This document shows positions 15,954-24,742 of a DNA stretch of 42,584 nt, in pieces. A model generated the notes under the pieces. The model searched no databases, was not told where the DNA came from, and saw nothing but the letters and a program-made list of their open reading frames with translations. This DNA is from Bacteroidales bacterium. GTDB lineage: Bacteria; Bacteroidota; Bacteroidia; Bacteroidales; UBA932. Every line of letters begins with the position of its first letter. Within the stretch, counting starts at the first letter, position 1. A program made the position numbers and the translations under genes. The DNA lies in the NCBI GenBank assembly GCA_017615435.1, contig JAGAAF010000039.1, positions 1-42,584 of the forward strand, written 5' to 3'.

Positions 15954-16517
15954 ATGAATGATATTATGAAGAAAGCATTACTGATTGCAGCGGCCGCTCT
16001 GCTGAGCATCGCCGCTATGGCGCAGCCCAAGTTCGCGCACGTCAACTTTTCAGAGCTCGTTCAGCTTATGCCGGAAGCCGACCAGGCACGCGCCACCATC
16101 CAGGCATCCAGCCAGGAAGCTCAGGAAACTTACGAGGCTATGGTCGAGGAATTCCAGTCCAAGTACCAGACCTATCAGCAGAAAGTCAGTACCTGGACTC
16201 CCGCAATCCGCGAGAGCAAAGAGAAGGAACTCACCGAGATCCAGCAGCGCATCCAGAGCTTCGAGAACAGCATCCAGCAGGAGCTCGCACAGCAGCAGCA
16301 GAGCCTGATGGCCCCCATCCAGAAGAAGGCTATGGACACCGTCACCGAGCTCGCGAAGAAAGAGGGCTTCGTGTATGTGTTCGATCTCTCGCAGGTTCTT
16401 TACTTCGACCCTGAGCAGAGCGTGGACCTCACCCCGATCGCCCGCAAGGCTCTCGGCATCAAGGAGGGCAGGACCCTCGAGACTCTCCAGCAGGAGATGG
16501 CTGCGCAGCAGCAATAA
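15954..16517 (+). CDS. OmpH/Skp periplasmic chaperone
   Basis: The 187 residues have a signal peptide (KKALLIAAAALLSIAAMAQ) and then the OmpH/Skp pattern: KFAHVNFSELVQLMPEADQA, a long Gln/Glu-rich coiled coil (about 45-120), and a C-terminal GFVYVFDLSQVLYFDPEQSVDLT. It directly follows bamA, the usual place for skp, and should carry unfolded outer-membrane proteins across the periplasm to the BAM complex. Two starts are possible: ATG 15954, with an A-rich upstream context, or ATG 15966, giving MKKALL. The first is listed, but the choice is open. Confidence 0.88.
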   Translation: MNDIMKKALLIAAAALLSIAAMAQPKFAHVNFSELVQLMPEADQARATIQASSQEAQETYEAMVEEFQSKYQTYQQKVSTWTPAIRESKEKELTEIQQRIQSFENSIQQELAQQQQSLMAPIQKKAMDTVTELAKKEGFVYVFDLSQVLYFDPEQSVDLTPIARKALGIKEGRTLETLQQEMAAQQQ

Positions 16518-16531
16518 TTCTTATACAACCT

Positions 16532-17875
16532 ATGAAAACAGCTGAGATTATGGCTAATCTCCAGGCCAAGTACCCTGGAGAGAACGAGTATCTGCAGGCA
16601 GTGCAGGAAGTGCTCGAATCTGTAGAAGATGTTTACAACCAGCACCCTGAGTTCGAGCAGGCGAAGATAGTGGAGAGGATGGTCGAGCCCGACCGTATCT
16701 TCACTTTCCGCGTTACCTGGATCGACGACGAAGGCCAGGTGCAGACCAACACCGGCTACCGTGTGCAGTTCAACAGCGCCATCGGTCCTTACAAAGGCGG
16801 CCTCCGTTTCCACAAAGCGGTCACCCCTTCTATGCTTAAGTTCCTCGGTTTCGAGCAGACGTTCAAGAACGCTCTTACGACCCTGCCTATGGGCGGCGCC
16901 AAGGGCGGCTCGGACTTCAACCCGCGCGGCCGCAGCGACGCTGAGATTATGCGTTTCTGTCAGGCCTTTATGACCGAGCTCTGGCAGTGCATCGGCCCCG
17001 ACCAGGATATCCCTGCGGGCGATGTGGGAGTAGGCGGCCGTGAGATCGGATATCTCTACGGTATGTACAAGAAGCTCGCCCGTGAGTACAACACCGGCGT
17101 GCTTACCGGCAAGGGCTCTACCTGGGGCGGTTCTGTTCTCAGGCCCGAGGCTACCGGCTACGGCGCCCTTTACTTCACCCAGCATCTCCTCGAGAAGGCA
17201 GGTAAGGACATCAAGGGCAAGAAGGTCGCTCTCTCCGGCTTCGGTAACGTGGCCTGGGGCGCGGCGAAGAAGGCCGTGGAGCTTGGCGCCAAGGTCGTGA
17301 CCATCTCCGGCCCCGACGGATGCTGCGAGATCCACGACGGCATCACCCCCGAGATGATCGATTATATGCTCGTTATGCGCGCGTCCAACCACGACCGTGC
17401 CCAGGATATGGTCGACCGTTTCCCGGACAAGGCAGTCTTCCACGCAGGCAAGAAAGCGTGGAGCGTGCCTTGCGACATCGCTCTGCCGTGCGCATTCCAG
17501 AATGAACTGTCCGAAGACGATGCCCGCGAGCTCGTAGAGAACGGATGCTGGTGCTGCTGCGAAGTCAGCAATATGGGCTGTCAGCCCGGCGCCATCCACT
17601 ACTTCCAGAGCAACGGCGTGCTCTTCGCTCCCGGCAAGGCGGTCAACGCCGGCGGAGTGGCCACAAGCGGTCTGGAAATGACCCAGAACGCCGAGCATAT
17701 CAGCTGGAGCGGCAAGGAAGTGGACGAGAAGCTGCATTGGATTATGCGCAGCATCCACGAACAGTGCGTCAAGTACGGCACCCGGCCGGACGGCAGTGTG
17801 GACTATGTAAAGGGCGCCAACATCGCCGGCTTTATGAAGGTCGCCACCGCAATGCTCGAGCAGGGAATTATCTAG
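16532..17875 (+). CDS. gdhA: NADP-type glutamate dehydrogenase
   Basis: This 447-residue enzyme interconverts glutamate and 2-oxoglutarate plus ammonium. The substrate domain has GPYKGGLRFHKAVTPSMLKF, then LTTLPMGGAKGGSDFNPRG with the catalytic lysines. The nucleotide fold has VALSGFGNVAWGAAKKAVEL. Length and VTWIDDEGQVQTNTGYRVQF fit the hexameric NADP-type class GdhA, which is usually biosynthetic. It starts 14 bases after skp and is followed 24 bases later by the SLC13 gene. Confidence 0.95.
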   Translation: MKTAEIMANLQAKYPGENEYLQAVQEVLESVEDVYNQHPEFEQAKIVERMVEPDRIFTFRVTWIDDEGQVQTNTGYRVQFNSAIGPYKGGLRFHKAVTPSMLKFLGFEQTFKNALTTLPMGGAKGGSDFNPRGRSDAEIMRFCQAFMTELWQCIGPDQDIPAGDVGVGGREIGYLYGMYKKLAREYNTGVLTGKGSTWGGSVLRPEATGYGALYFTQHLLEKAGKDIKGKKVALSGFGNVAWGAAKKAVELGAKVVTISGPDGCCEIHDGITPEMIDYMLVMRASNHDRAQDMVDRFPDKAVFHAGKKAWSVPCDIALPCAFQNELSEDDARELVENGCWCCCEVSNMGCQPGAIHYFQSNGVLFAPGKAVNAGGVATSGLEMTQNAEHISWSGKEVDEKLHWIMRSIHEQCVKYGTRPDGSVDYVKGANIAGFMKVATAMLEQGII

Positions 17876-17899
17876 TGATAGTGTAAAACCTTAAACTAT

Positions 17900-19384
17900 A
17901 TGTCTAATTCTAAATTTAATGTAAAGTATTGTGTCCTTCTGCCTATCGTGCTGATCGTCACAATCTTCCTGTGGGTAATGCCCGTTTCCTGGTTCGGAAT
18001 CGCGGCCCTCACGGTGGTGCAGCAGCGTGTTATCGCTCTGTTTGTTTTCGCAGCCCTAATGTGGATCTTCGAAATCATCCCCAACTGGACTACTTCTCTT
18101 TTAGTTATTGTATTTGCCCTTCTTACGGTTTCCAATAAGGGATTGGGCTTTTTGACTCACCTCGATGTTGACCCTGTTACCGGAAAGACTCTTCTTACTG
18201 GACTGGAAGGCACATTTGTCGACTTCAAGAGCATCATGGCCGCTTTTGCGGATCCTGTTGTTATGCTCTTCCTTGGCGGATTCGTGCTTGCCATCATGGC
18301 TAAGAAGTATGGTCTGGACGTTACCATGGGCCGCGGCCTCCTCGGCCTGTTCGGGACTAAACCCAAGTGGGTTCTCCTTGGATTCCTGGTAGTGATCTCT
18401 ATTTTCTCGATGTTCATGTCGAATACTGCCACTGCTGCAATGATGCTTGCTTTCCTGGCTCCCGTCCTTGCAACACTGCCGGCAGACGACAAGGGTAAGA
18501 TCGGTCTGGCATTGAGTATTCCTGTCGCCGCCAATATAGGTGGCATAGGAACTCCTATCGGAACCCCTCCCAATGCAACGGCTGTCAAGTTCCTTGCTGA
18601 ATCGGGTGTCGAGGTGCCTTTCATGCAGTGGATGGTCCATATGGTTCCTTACGTGATCATTATGATCGTGTTGGCTTGGATTATCCTTCAGTTGTTCTTC
18701 CCCTTCAAGGCGGAAAAACTCGTGCTTGAAATCCCCAAGAATAAGCAGCCTCACACCTGGAAGACAACGGTGGTTTGGATCACATTCATTGGCACCATAC
18801 TCCTTTGGATGACCGAGAGTGTCACCAAGATCAATTCCAATATTGTCGCATTGATTCCTCTGGGAGTTCTAACAGCGTGTGGCATATTCACAAAAGAAGA
18901 TATCAAGGAGATTAACTGGAGTGTCCTATGGCTCGTCGCCGGTGGATTCGCCCTCGGCACTTGCCTTCAGGGCACCGGACTTGCAAAAGTGCTTATCCAG
19001 GCCATTCCTTTCGGATCCATGAGCGTGGTCCTTGTTTTGGTAATCGCCGGTCTTGTTTGCTACTTCCTGTCGAACTTCATTTCGAACTCCGCGACCGCCG
19101 CCCTGCTCATCCCGATTCTTATCGTGGTGGCAGAAGGTATGGCTGACCCCGAAGCAGCGAACAACGCACAGTTCATCGCCCTTGGCGGCAAGCAGGCCAT
19201 GATTGTTTTCATTGCTGTGTGCGCATCGATCGCTATGCTCTTCCCGATCTCGACCCCTCCGAATGCTATCGCATCCTCGACCGGTCTCGTGGAGACCAAA
19301 GATATGGCGAAGGTTGGTATCATTATCGGTGTCGTCGGTTTCATCTTCGGCTTCTTCTGGCTCACCAAGATTTTCCCGTTCTAG
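17900..19384 (+). CDS. SLC13/DASS-family sodium:anion (dicarboxylate) symporter
   Basis: This 494-residue, very hydrophobic protein has roughly a dozen membrane segments. The two family SNT-type motifs are present: MFMSNTATAAMML (about 170-182) and FISNSATAALLIPI (about 392-405). So are GGIGTPIGTPPNA and ISTPPNAIASSTG, the paired Pro-Pro-Asn-Ala loops of DASS carriers. These take up C4-dicarboxylates, citrate or sulfate with sodium; the substrate cannot be told here. Its DNA differs from its neighbours: it holds seven of the roughly ten CATG sites in the window and uses more AT-ending codons, which suggests recent transfer. The porin starts 1 base after its stop. Confidence 0.88.
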   Translation: MSNSKFNVKYCVLLPIVLIVTIFLWVMPVSWFGIAALTVVQQRVIALFVFAALMWIFEIIPNWTTSLLVIVFALLTVSNKGLGFLTHLDVDPVTGKTLLTGLEGTFVDFKSIMAAFADPVVMLFLGGFVLAIMAKKYGLDVTMGRGLLGLFGTKPKWVLLGFLVVISIFSMFMSNTATAAMMLAFLAPVLATLPADDKGKIGLALSIPVAANIGGIGTPIGTPPNATAVKFLAESGVEVPFMQWMVHMVPYVIIMIVLAWIILQLFFPFKAEKLVLEIPKNKQPHTWKTTVVWITFIGTILLWMTESVTKINSNIVALIPLGVLTACGIFTKEDIKEINWSVLWLVAGGFALGTCLQGTGLAKVLIQAIPFGSMSVVLVLVIAGLVCYFLSNFISNSATAALLIPILIVVAEGMADPEAANNAQFIALGGKQAMIVFIAVCASIAMLFPISTPPNAIASSTGLVETKDMAKVGIIIGVVGFIFGFFWLTKIFPF

Positions 19385-19385
19385 T

Positions 19386-20438
19386 ATGAAGAAGATAGTT
19401 TTAGTCTTGGCAGCTCTCTGCCTCGGCTTCGGCGCTTTTGCGCAGGATGCCCAGGATGAGGAGATCGAATACGGCTACAAGCAGACCGGTTATCAGAGCG
19501 CCCCGAAGGTGGGAGGTTATATAATCGGCACATATAAGTATTCCGATAAGGATGACGCCAACGGAGGCCCCGGCTTCGGCTGCAGGCTCATCCGTCTCTA
19601 TGTGGATGGCAGCATCTATAAAGATTTCAAGTACAGGTTGCAGCTCCAGGTAAACGGAGCGACTCCGCACACCAAGGACTTCTACATCGAGTGGGCAAAG
19701 TACAAACCGTTCTCCGTCAAGATGGGGCAGTTCAAGAGGGCATTCACTTTCGAGAACCCTATGAACCCTTGGGATGTGGGTGTGGGTGACTACTCCTTCC
19801 TTGTGCAGAAGTTCGCGGGTATGGGCGACCGTCTCGGCGAAGCCAATATGGGCGGCCGTGACCTCGGAATCCAGATCCAGGGCGACTTCCTCCCCGTCGG
19901 AGAAGACAAGCACAACCTCCTGCACTACCAGCTCGGTCTCTGGAACGGCCAGGGTATCAACCTCGCCGACAAGGACAAGAAGAAAGACATCATCGGAACT
20001 CTCCAGGTTCAGCCCATCAAGGGTCTGAAGGTCGGTGTGTTCGGATGGGCCGGCAACTGGATTGATGCGACTGGCACCAACTGGGCTCGCGAGCGTGTGA
20101 GCGCAGGCGTGTTCTACGACAAGGACAACTGGACCGTCAGGGCCGAGTACGCCGCAACCGTCGGCGCCGAGACCCGTCAGAACGGCAACCAGACTGCCGA
20201 CGCCCTCTACCTCACCGTGGGCGTTCCCGTCCGGGACTGGTTCAAGGTGTATGTCAAGTGGGATGAGTATCGCGGAGCCGCCAACGCGGCCACCTCGCAC
20301 GATATGTACTCGGCCTGCGCGAACTTCCGCCTTCACAAGAACCTCAACTTCCAGCTCGAGTACCGCCACCACGAGAACCAAACCCTCGTCACTCCCGCAT
20401 ACAACGAGCTCTGGGCCCTGGCGTACATCAGGTTCTAA
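19386..20438 (+). CDS. Phosphate-selective porin O/P family outer-membrane protein
   Basis: The 350 residues start with a signal peptide (MKKIVLVLAALCLGFGAFAQ). The rest has alternating barrel strands: GGYIIGTYKYSDKDD, FKYRLQLQVNGATPHTKDFY, VKMGQFKRAFTFENPMNP and a C-terminal NELWALAYIRF ending in Phe. This matches Porin_O_P proteins, common in Bacteroidetes, which need not be phosphate specific. ATG 19386 gives the clean signal peptide. The 1-base gap after the SLC13 gene suggests a shared transcript and a joint uptake route across both membranes. Unlike that gene, this one lacks CATG. Confidence 0.82.
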   Translation: MKKIVLVLAALCLGFGAFAQDAQDEEIEYGYKQTGYQSAPKVGGYIIGTYKYSDKDDANGGPGFGCRLIRLYVDGSIYKDFKYRLQLQVNGATPHTKDFYIEWAKYKPFSVKMGQFKRAFTFENPMNPWDVGVGDYSFLVQKFAGMGDRLGEANMGGRDLGIQIQGDFLPVGEDKHNLLHYQLGLWNGQGINLADKDKKKDIIGTLQVQPIKGLKVGVFGWAGNWIDATGTNWARERVSAGVFYDKDNWTVRAEYAATVGAETRQNGNQTADALYLTVGVPVRDWFKVYVKWDEYRGAANAATSHDMYSACANFRLHKNLNFQLEYRHHENQTLVTPAYNELWALAYIRF

Positions 20439-20479
20439 TTAGTGTGGCGCATAACCCGCTGATTATCAGCAACTTCCAT

Positions 20480-20514
20480 AAAAGTCGACTCCGAAAAACG
20501 CGGAGCCGACTTTT
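20480..20514 (+). terminator. Terminator hairpin after the porin gene
   Basis: Arm AAAAGTCGACTCCG (20480-20493) pairs with CGGAGCCGACTTTT (20501-20514) over a 7-base loop, with one A-C mismatch. The right arm ends in a T run, typical of intrinsic terminators. Confidence 0.72.
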
Positions 20515-20551
20515 AGTTAAGTGTCTGACCATCAGAGACTTGCGTGCCACG
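20480..20551 (+). repeat. Hairpin-plus-tail intergenic repeat, copy 1
   Basis: A GACTCC hairpin is followed by a tail in which ATCAGAGACTTGCGTGCCACG (here 20531-20551) matches 24753-24773 at 19 of 21 bases. The hairpins also align, allowing one small indel, so the two sites are one element of about 72 bases. Confidence 0.55.
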
Positions 20552-20680
20552 GCTATTCTTGTTTCGGGGCGCGGATGGGCTACCCTGGCTTACGCCGGAA
20601 CAGCAGCAAGTCGCGCCTGTGCCCTCCGGCCCGCGCGCCCCGTGCTGCGCGTGGGGGCTAATATCCTCACTATCAGCGAA

Positions 20681-20726
20681 TTAAGCAAAAGAGGTCTGCC
20701 AAAATCTGCAGACCTCTTTTGCTTAA
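20681..20726. terminator. Perfect 19-bp hairpin between porin and lactonase
   Basis: The arms are 20681-20699 and 20708-20726, each 19 bases and perfectly complementary, with an 8-base loop. The arms contain AAAAGAGG/CCTCTTTT, so the hairpin can act in both directions; it best fits the minus-strand lactonase gene. Confidence 0.75.
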
Positions 20727-20772
20727 GCGTCTATGTGTCAACTACTTAGCCTCCACGGCCCGTTTAAACCGA

Positions 20773-21873
20773 TCAGGGGAGGATCTGCACGCAGACGGGG
20801 GCGAGGAGATCGATGGAACGGCCGGTGGGGGTCAGGAGGCCGGTGTCGGTGTCGATGGAGTAGATTTCGATGCGGCCGGAGTCGCGGCAGGCGCATAGGA
20901 GGAAACGGCCGTCCGGGGTGATGGCGAAGTTGCGGGGGTGCAGGCCGGTTTCCTGGTAGCCTGCCGCAGACACGATGCCGCTTACGGGGTCGACCTTGAA
21001 GATGGCGATGCCGTCTTTCTTCAGGCGGTGGCTGGTGTAGAGGAATCTGCCGTCCGGGCTGAGATGGATGTCCGCGCTGCCGTGGCCGCGGCCATTATAG
21101 GCTTTGATTCTCTGGATGGGCAGAAGCTCTCCGTCGTGATAGGCGAACACGACCAGTTTGTCGCCCAGCTCGCCGAGAAGATAAGCGTAGCGTCCGTCCG
21201 GACTGAATACCATATGACGCGGGCCGCAACTGCTCAGACCAAGAGGATCGGCGTTGCGCCAGGCGATCACCGCCTCTCCGAGAGGATAATCGCCCTCGCG
21301 AAGAGTGTAGCGATGGATGCAGTCGTTGCCAAGATTGGTGACAAACACATACTTTCCGTCAGGCGAAAGCACTGCGCAATGCATATGCGCAGAAACTTGG
21401 CCTTTGCTTTCTCCCGTCCAGACGTTGTATAGCTCCCCGCTTGCGCTGTACTCCTGGGCAAAACCATTGAAACGCCCGCGCTTTGTCAGCCAGAAAACGC
21501 TCACCGAACCGCCGGTGTAGTTGGAACTCACCAGCGCTCCGTCCAGAAGCAGAAGATTGCACGGATCGGCGCCGCTAGTGACAGTGGGATCAAGCGCCAC
21601 GCTGTCCACCTTGACGATTTCATCGCCCGTCAGAGTGTAAGCGCTCAAACCTTCGCGTCCGTCGTTGTATTCGTTGACGGAATAAGCCATCTTGCCATCA
21701 GGCGATGCGATGACAAATGATGGATTTCCAGAAGGAGCCACCGACAGAAGCCGGCTTTCGAGAGTCTCTTCGTTGAATTCATAAAGATACACACCTTCCG
21801 CGCCCGTGCCCTCGGTGTAGGTGCCCACAAGGAGCCTCAGCACTCCGCTGATCAAAACGGCCAACATATTCAT
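20773..21873 (-). CDS. Lactonase family protein (YbhE-type 7-bladed propeller)
   Basis: The 366-residue protein belongs to the lactonase family of 6-phosphogluconolactonase-like beta-propellers. It opens LLVGTYTEGTGAEGVYLYEF, a hallmark, and has repeats such as NPSFVIASPDGKMAYSVNEY, HCAVLSPDGKYVFVTNLG, HMVFSPDGRYAYLLGELG and NFAITPDGRFLLCACRDSG. Characterised YbhE members hydrolyse 6-phosphogluconolactone in the pentose phosphate pathway, but many relatives have unknown substrates. The N-terminus (MNMLAVLISGVLRLL) may be a short membrane or export signal. No related sugar genes lie beside it. Confidence 0.85.
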   Translation of the reverse strand: MNMLAVLISGVLRLLVGTYTEGTGAEGVYLYEFNEETLESRLLSVAPSGNPSFVIASPDGKMAYSVNEYNDGREGLSAYTLTGDEIVKVDSVALDPTVTSGADPCNLLLLDGALVSSNYTGGSVSVFWLTKRGRFNGFAQEYSASGELYNVWTGESKGQVSAHMHCAVLSPDGKYVFVTNLGNDCIHRYTLREGDYPLGEAVIAWRNADPLGLSSCGPRHMVFSPDGRYAYLLGELGDKLVVFAYHDGELLPIQRIKAYNGRGHGSADIHLSPDGRFLYTSHRLKKDGIAIFKVDPVSGIVSAAGYQETGLHPRNFAITPDGRFLLCACRDSGRIEIYSIDTDTGLLTPTGRSIDLLAPVCVQILP

Positions 21874-21907
21874 AGCGCTAAGTTAACAAAATACCTACAT
21901 ATTGGGA

Positions 21908-21938
21908 TTGCCGCGCGCGCGAACAGATATTATCTTTG
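21908..21938 (+). promoter_or_regulatory. feoB promoter (TTG-N20-TATCTTTG)
   Basis: TTG at 21908-21910 and TATCTTTG at 21931-21938 are 20 bases apart, a good match to the Bacteroidetes promoter. The ATG is 9 bases further on. I saw no convincing Fur-type palindrome. Confidence 0.65.
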
Positions 21939-21947
21939 CCTTCGAAA

Positions 21948-24284
21948 ATGACACTCAAGAATTTAAAGACAGGAAAGTATGCGGAAGTGCTCGCAGTGGG
22001 AGGCGAAGGAAACCTCAGGCAGCACTTTCTGGATATGGGTGTGATACCCGGGACGGTGGTCAAAATGATCAAGAGGGCGCCGATGGGCGACCCGCTCGAG
22101 ATTCTTGTCCAGGGCTACTCGCTCACCCTCAGGGGAGCGGAGGCGGACAAGATCGAGGTGCGGGCGACGGATGCGCCCGACTCGGTGCAGGCCGATAAGG
22201 AACGCCCGATTGAAGAAATCGAGCACCCCGGCTTCGGTGAGGAAGGAAAGTACCATCAGAAGGAGCACGAACGCAAACTCCCCGAGGGAACGGCTCTGAC
22301 CTTCGCCCTTGCCGGCCAGCAGAACTGCGGCAAGACGACTCTTTTCAACCAGCTTACCGGATCCAATCAGCACGTAGGCAATTTCCCCGGCGTGACCGTT
22401 GACCGCAAGGACGGCCAGATCAAAGGCCATCCGAACACCGTAGTGACTGACCTCCCCGGCATCTACTCGCTGAGTACTTACACTCAGGAGGAGGTGGTCT
22501 CGCGCGACTTCATCATCAAGAATCGCCCGAAAGCTATTATCAATATAGTAGACGCGACCAACATAGAGCGCAATCTCTATCTGACTATGCAGCTGATGCA
22601 GCTGGACGTGCCCGTGGTGCTTGCCCTCAATATGATGGACGAGGTCCGCGGGAATGGCGGAGCGGTGAACATCAACAAAATGGAGCGCGCGCTTGGTCTC
22701 CCGGTGGTGGCGATCAGCGCCGCGCGGGGGGAGGGTATTGGCGAGCTTGTGGATCACGCGATCCACATCGCCAAATACCAGGAAACCCCCGCGCGCCTGG
22801 ACTTCTGCAGCCCGGAGGACCACGGCGGCGCAGTGCACCGCTGTCTGCACAGCATTATGCATCTGATCGAGGACCACGCCGAGCGCGCCGGCATCCCCCG
22901 CAGGTTCGCCGCGAGCCGTCTGGTCGAAGGCGACGAAGACATCCTGAAGGCGCTGGACCTTTCCGAAAACGAGCGCGAGACCCTCGAGCATCTGATTCTC
23001 CAGATGGAGGAGGAGCGCGGAATGGACCGCCACGCCGCTATGGCCGAAATGCGCTACAGCTTCATCCATAGGCTCTGCGCGGAAACCGTCAGCAAGCCCG
23101 GCGTGAGCAAAGAGCGCCTGCGCTCGGATCGCATCGACCGTGTGCTGACCGGCAAATGGACCGCCATCCCTTCGTTCATCCTGATTCTCGGCCTCGTCTT
23201 CTGGCTCACGTTCGACGTCGTCGGCGCGCGGCTGCAGGACCTCCTCGAAGCGGGCATCACCGCGCTCGGCGAGCTCGTGGCGGACTCTATGTCCGTGTGG
23301 AACGTGGCCCCGGCCGTGCACTCGCTGATAGTGGACGCGCTGTTCGGCGGGGTCGGCACCGTTCTGAGCTTCGTGCCGCTTATCGTGGTGTTGTTCTTCT
23401 TCCTGTCGCTGTTGGAAGACAGTGGCTATATGGCGCGCATCGCCTTCGTCTCGGACAGCCTTCTGCGTAAGATCGGCCTTTCCGGGCGCAGCATCGTGCC
23501 TATGCTCATCTCCTTCGGTTGCACGGTGCCGGGCGTGATGGCCGCGAGAACGCTACCATCTGCGCGTGACCGTAAGATGACTATTCTCCTGACACCGTTT
23601 ATGAGTTGCTCCGCGAAGATCGCCATCTACGGCTTCTTCGTTGCCGCATTCTTCCCCGGCCGCGCGGGCTTGGTTATGACCGGTCTCTATCTGCTGGGAA
23701 TACTGGTTGGAGTGATAGTGGCTCTGGTGAAAAAGAAAATCAGCCGAGGCCACCACGCATCTCCGTTCGTGATGGAACTCCCGACCTACCGTCTGCCTCA
23801 GGCCCGCAATGTTGGCCACCTGCTGTGGGACAAGACCAAGGATTTCTGCCAGAGAGCATTCACCGTAATCTTCCTTGCAACCATCGTCATCTGGTTCCTC
23901 CAGTCGTTCAACTTCAGGCTGGTCTATGTGCCGGATGCGCCTGAGACCTCGATGCTGGCTGTGATCGCCGGCCTGATTGCGCCATTGTTCTCGCCGCTCG
24001 GCTTGGGCGACTGGCGCATCGTCACGGCGCTGATCTCCGGCTTCCTCGCCAAGGAGAGTGTGGTCGCCACTATGGAACTCACCGGTGTCACCGCAGCTCT
24101 GACCACCCTCACGGCTATCCCTATGCTCATCTTCTGCCTGCTCTACACGCCCTGCGTCGCAGCCATCGCCTCCATCCGCCGTGAGCTCGGCCGCCGCGCC
24201 GCCGCTTTCGTGATAGTCTTCCAGTGCGCCATCGCCTGGGTCTGCGCCTATCTTGGATATTTAATCTTCGGTTTGTTCTTATGA
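21948..24284 (+). CDS. feoB: Ferrous iron transporter FeoA-FeoB fusion
   Basis: This 778-residue protein joins an FeoA SH3-like domain (about 1-75: LRQHFLDMGVIPGTVVKMI, then DPLEILVQGYSLTLR) to FeoB. The G-domain starts at about 118 with G1 GQQNCGKT (123-130), then FPGVTVDRKDG, the G3 region TDLPGIYSLS and NMMD. The membrane part follows, with two Gate-type regions around ISFGCTVPGVMAARTL and LYTPCVAAIASIRREL. It imports Fe(II) across the inner membrane. The fused form is common in Bacteroidetes. ATG 21948 (MTLKNLKTGK) is preferred over a TTG at 21936, which lies inside the promoter. Its stop overlaps the next small gene (ATGA). Confidence 0.95.
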   Translation: MTLKNLKTGKYAEVLAVGGEGNLRQHFLDMGVIPGTVVKMIKRAPMGDPLEILVQGYSLTLRGAEADKIEVRATDAPDSVQADKERPIEEIEHPGFGEEGKYHQKEHERKLPEGTALTFALAGQQNCGKTTLFNQLTGSNQHVGNFPGVTVDRKDGQIKGHPNTVVTDLPGIYSLSTYTQEEVVSRDFIIKNRPKAIINIVDATNIERNLYLTMQLMQLDVPVVLALNMMDEVRGNGGAVNINKMERALGLPVVAISAARGEGIGELVDHAIHIAKYQETPARLDFCSPEDHGGAVHRCLHSIMHLIEDHAERAGIPRRFAASRLVEGDEDILKALDLSENERETLEHLILQMEEERGMDRHAAMAEMRYSFIHRLCAETVSKPGVSKERLRSDRIDRVLTGKWTAIPSFILILGLVFWLTFDVVGARLQDLLEAGITALGELVADSMSVWNVAPAVHSLIVDALFGGVGTVLSFVPLIVVLFFFLSLLEDSGYMARIAFVSDSLLRKIGLSGRSIVPMLISFGCTVPGVMAARTLPSARDRKMTILLTPFMSCSAKIAIYGFFVAAFFPGRAGLVMTGLYLLGILVGVIVALVKKKISRGHHASPFVMELPTYRLPQARNVGHLLWDKTKDFCQRAFTVIFLATIVIWFLQSFNFRLVYVPDAPETSMLAVIAGLIAPLFSPLGLGDWRIVTALISGFLAKESVVATMELTGVTAALTTLTAIPMLIFCLLYTPCVAAIASIRRELGRRAAAFVIVFQCAIAWVCAYLGYLIFGLFL

Positions 24285-24454
24285 ATTTCGCAACAATAGC
24301 TATCCTCGCCATCCTGACCCTCGCCGTCATCTGGATCCTCATAACCCTTCGCAAAATGCGTTCGCGCGGCGGCTCGTGCAGCTGTGGCTGCTCCTGCTGC
24401 AACTGCCCCTCCTGCCCCTGCTGCAACAAAATCGGAGGGATAAGGCAAAAATAG
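24281..24454 (+). CDS. FeoB-associated Cys-rich membrane protein
   Basis: The 57 residues form one N-terminal membrane helix (about 4-23) and a short cytoplasmic-type tail with nine cysteines between 33 and 48 (SCSCGCSCCNCPSCPCC). This matches the small Cys-rich proteins encoded after feoB in many Bacteroidetes and Firmicutes. A role in iron handling or FeoB regulation is inferred from position; the mechanism is unknown. Its ATG overlaps the feoB TGA by 4 bases, so translation is probably coupled. Confidence 0.82.
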   Translation: MNFATIAILAILTLAVIWILITLRKMRSRGGSCSCGCSCCNCPSCPCCNKIGGIRQK

Positions 24455-24520
24455 CGTCATTCCTCACAAAATCGCTGAGGGATAGGCCCCAAATGCCCTT
24501 ATCCTTCAACTTTTATTTTA

Positions 24521-24602
24521 TTCGTACATCAGAAGGCCATCTGGTGTACGAACGGGGTAAAAACAGACATTTGGTACACGAAACAGGCTTTTGGTGTACG
24601 AA
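24521..24602 (+). repeat. TGGTGTACGAA repeats
   Basis: TGGTGTACGAA occurs at 24542 and 24592, and TGGTACACGAA at 24572. An inverted copy TTCGTACATCA (24521-24531) can pair with the first. Spacings are 30 and 20 bases. The function is unknown. Confidence 0.55.
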
Positions 24603-24697
24603 AACGACTAAGAGGCCAGGAGGACCGGGACGCCATCAGGCGCATTACCTAGAAGGTGGAAGCGCCCGTGGCGGCTAAGTGGTTGATATGCAGATAG

Positions 24698-24742
24698 TTA
24701 CTAAAACTGGACTCCAAGATTTTCGGAGTCGAGTATTAGTAA
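24698..24742. terminator. Hairpin, possible terminator downstream of the feo genes
   Basis: Arms 24698-24715 and 24725-24742 match at 16 of 18 positions over a 9-base loop. It lies 240 bases past the last feo gene and has no strong T run, so termination is uncertain. Confidence 0.4.

Larger units (their letters stand above)
20439..20772. other. Intergenic region between convergent genes: two hairpins and a repeat element
   Basis: The 334 bases between the porin and lactonase stops hold the porin terminator hairpin (20480-20514), a repeat segment shared with 24753-24773 (20531-20551), and a perfect 19-bp hairpin (20681-20726). The 120 GC-rich bases between them show no coding frame I can support. 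Confidence 0.6.

Noticed and set aside
21873..21947. Fur box upstream of feoB
   Set aside because: I looked for an inverted hexamer repeat near the promoter and found none convincing.
21963..23321. Long open frame opposite feoB
   Set aside because: It is a mirror of the FeoB coding sequence.
24521..24602. Possible CRISPR array
   Set aside because: Repeats are only 11 bases, spacing is irregular, and no cas gene is present.
24376..24678. 100-codon frame after the feo genes
   Set aside because: It starts inside the Cys-rich protein gene in another frame and runs through repeats; no coding character.
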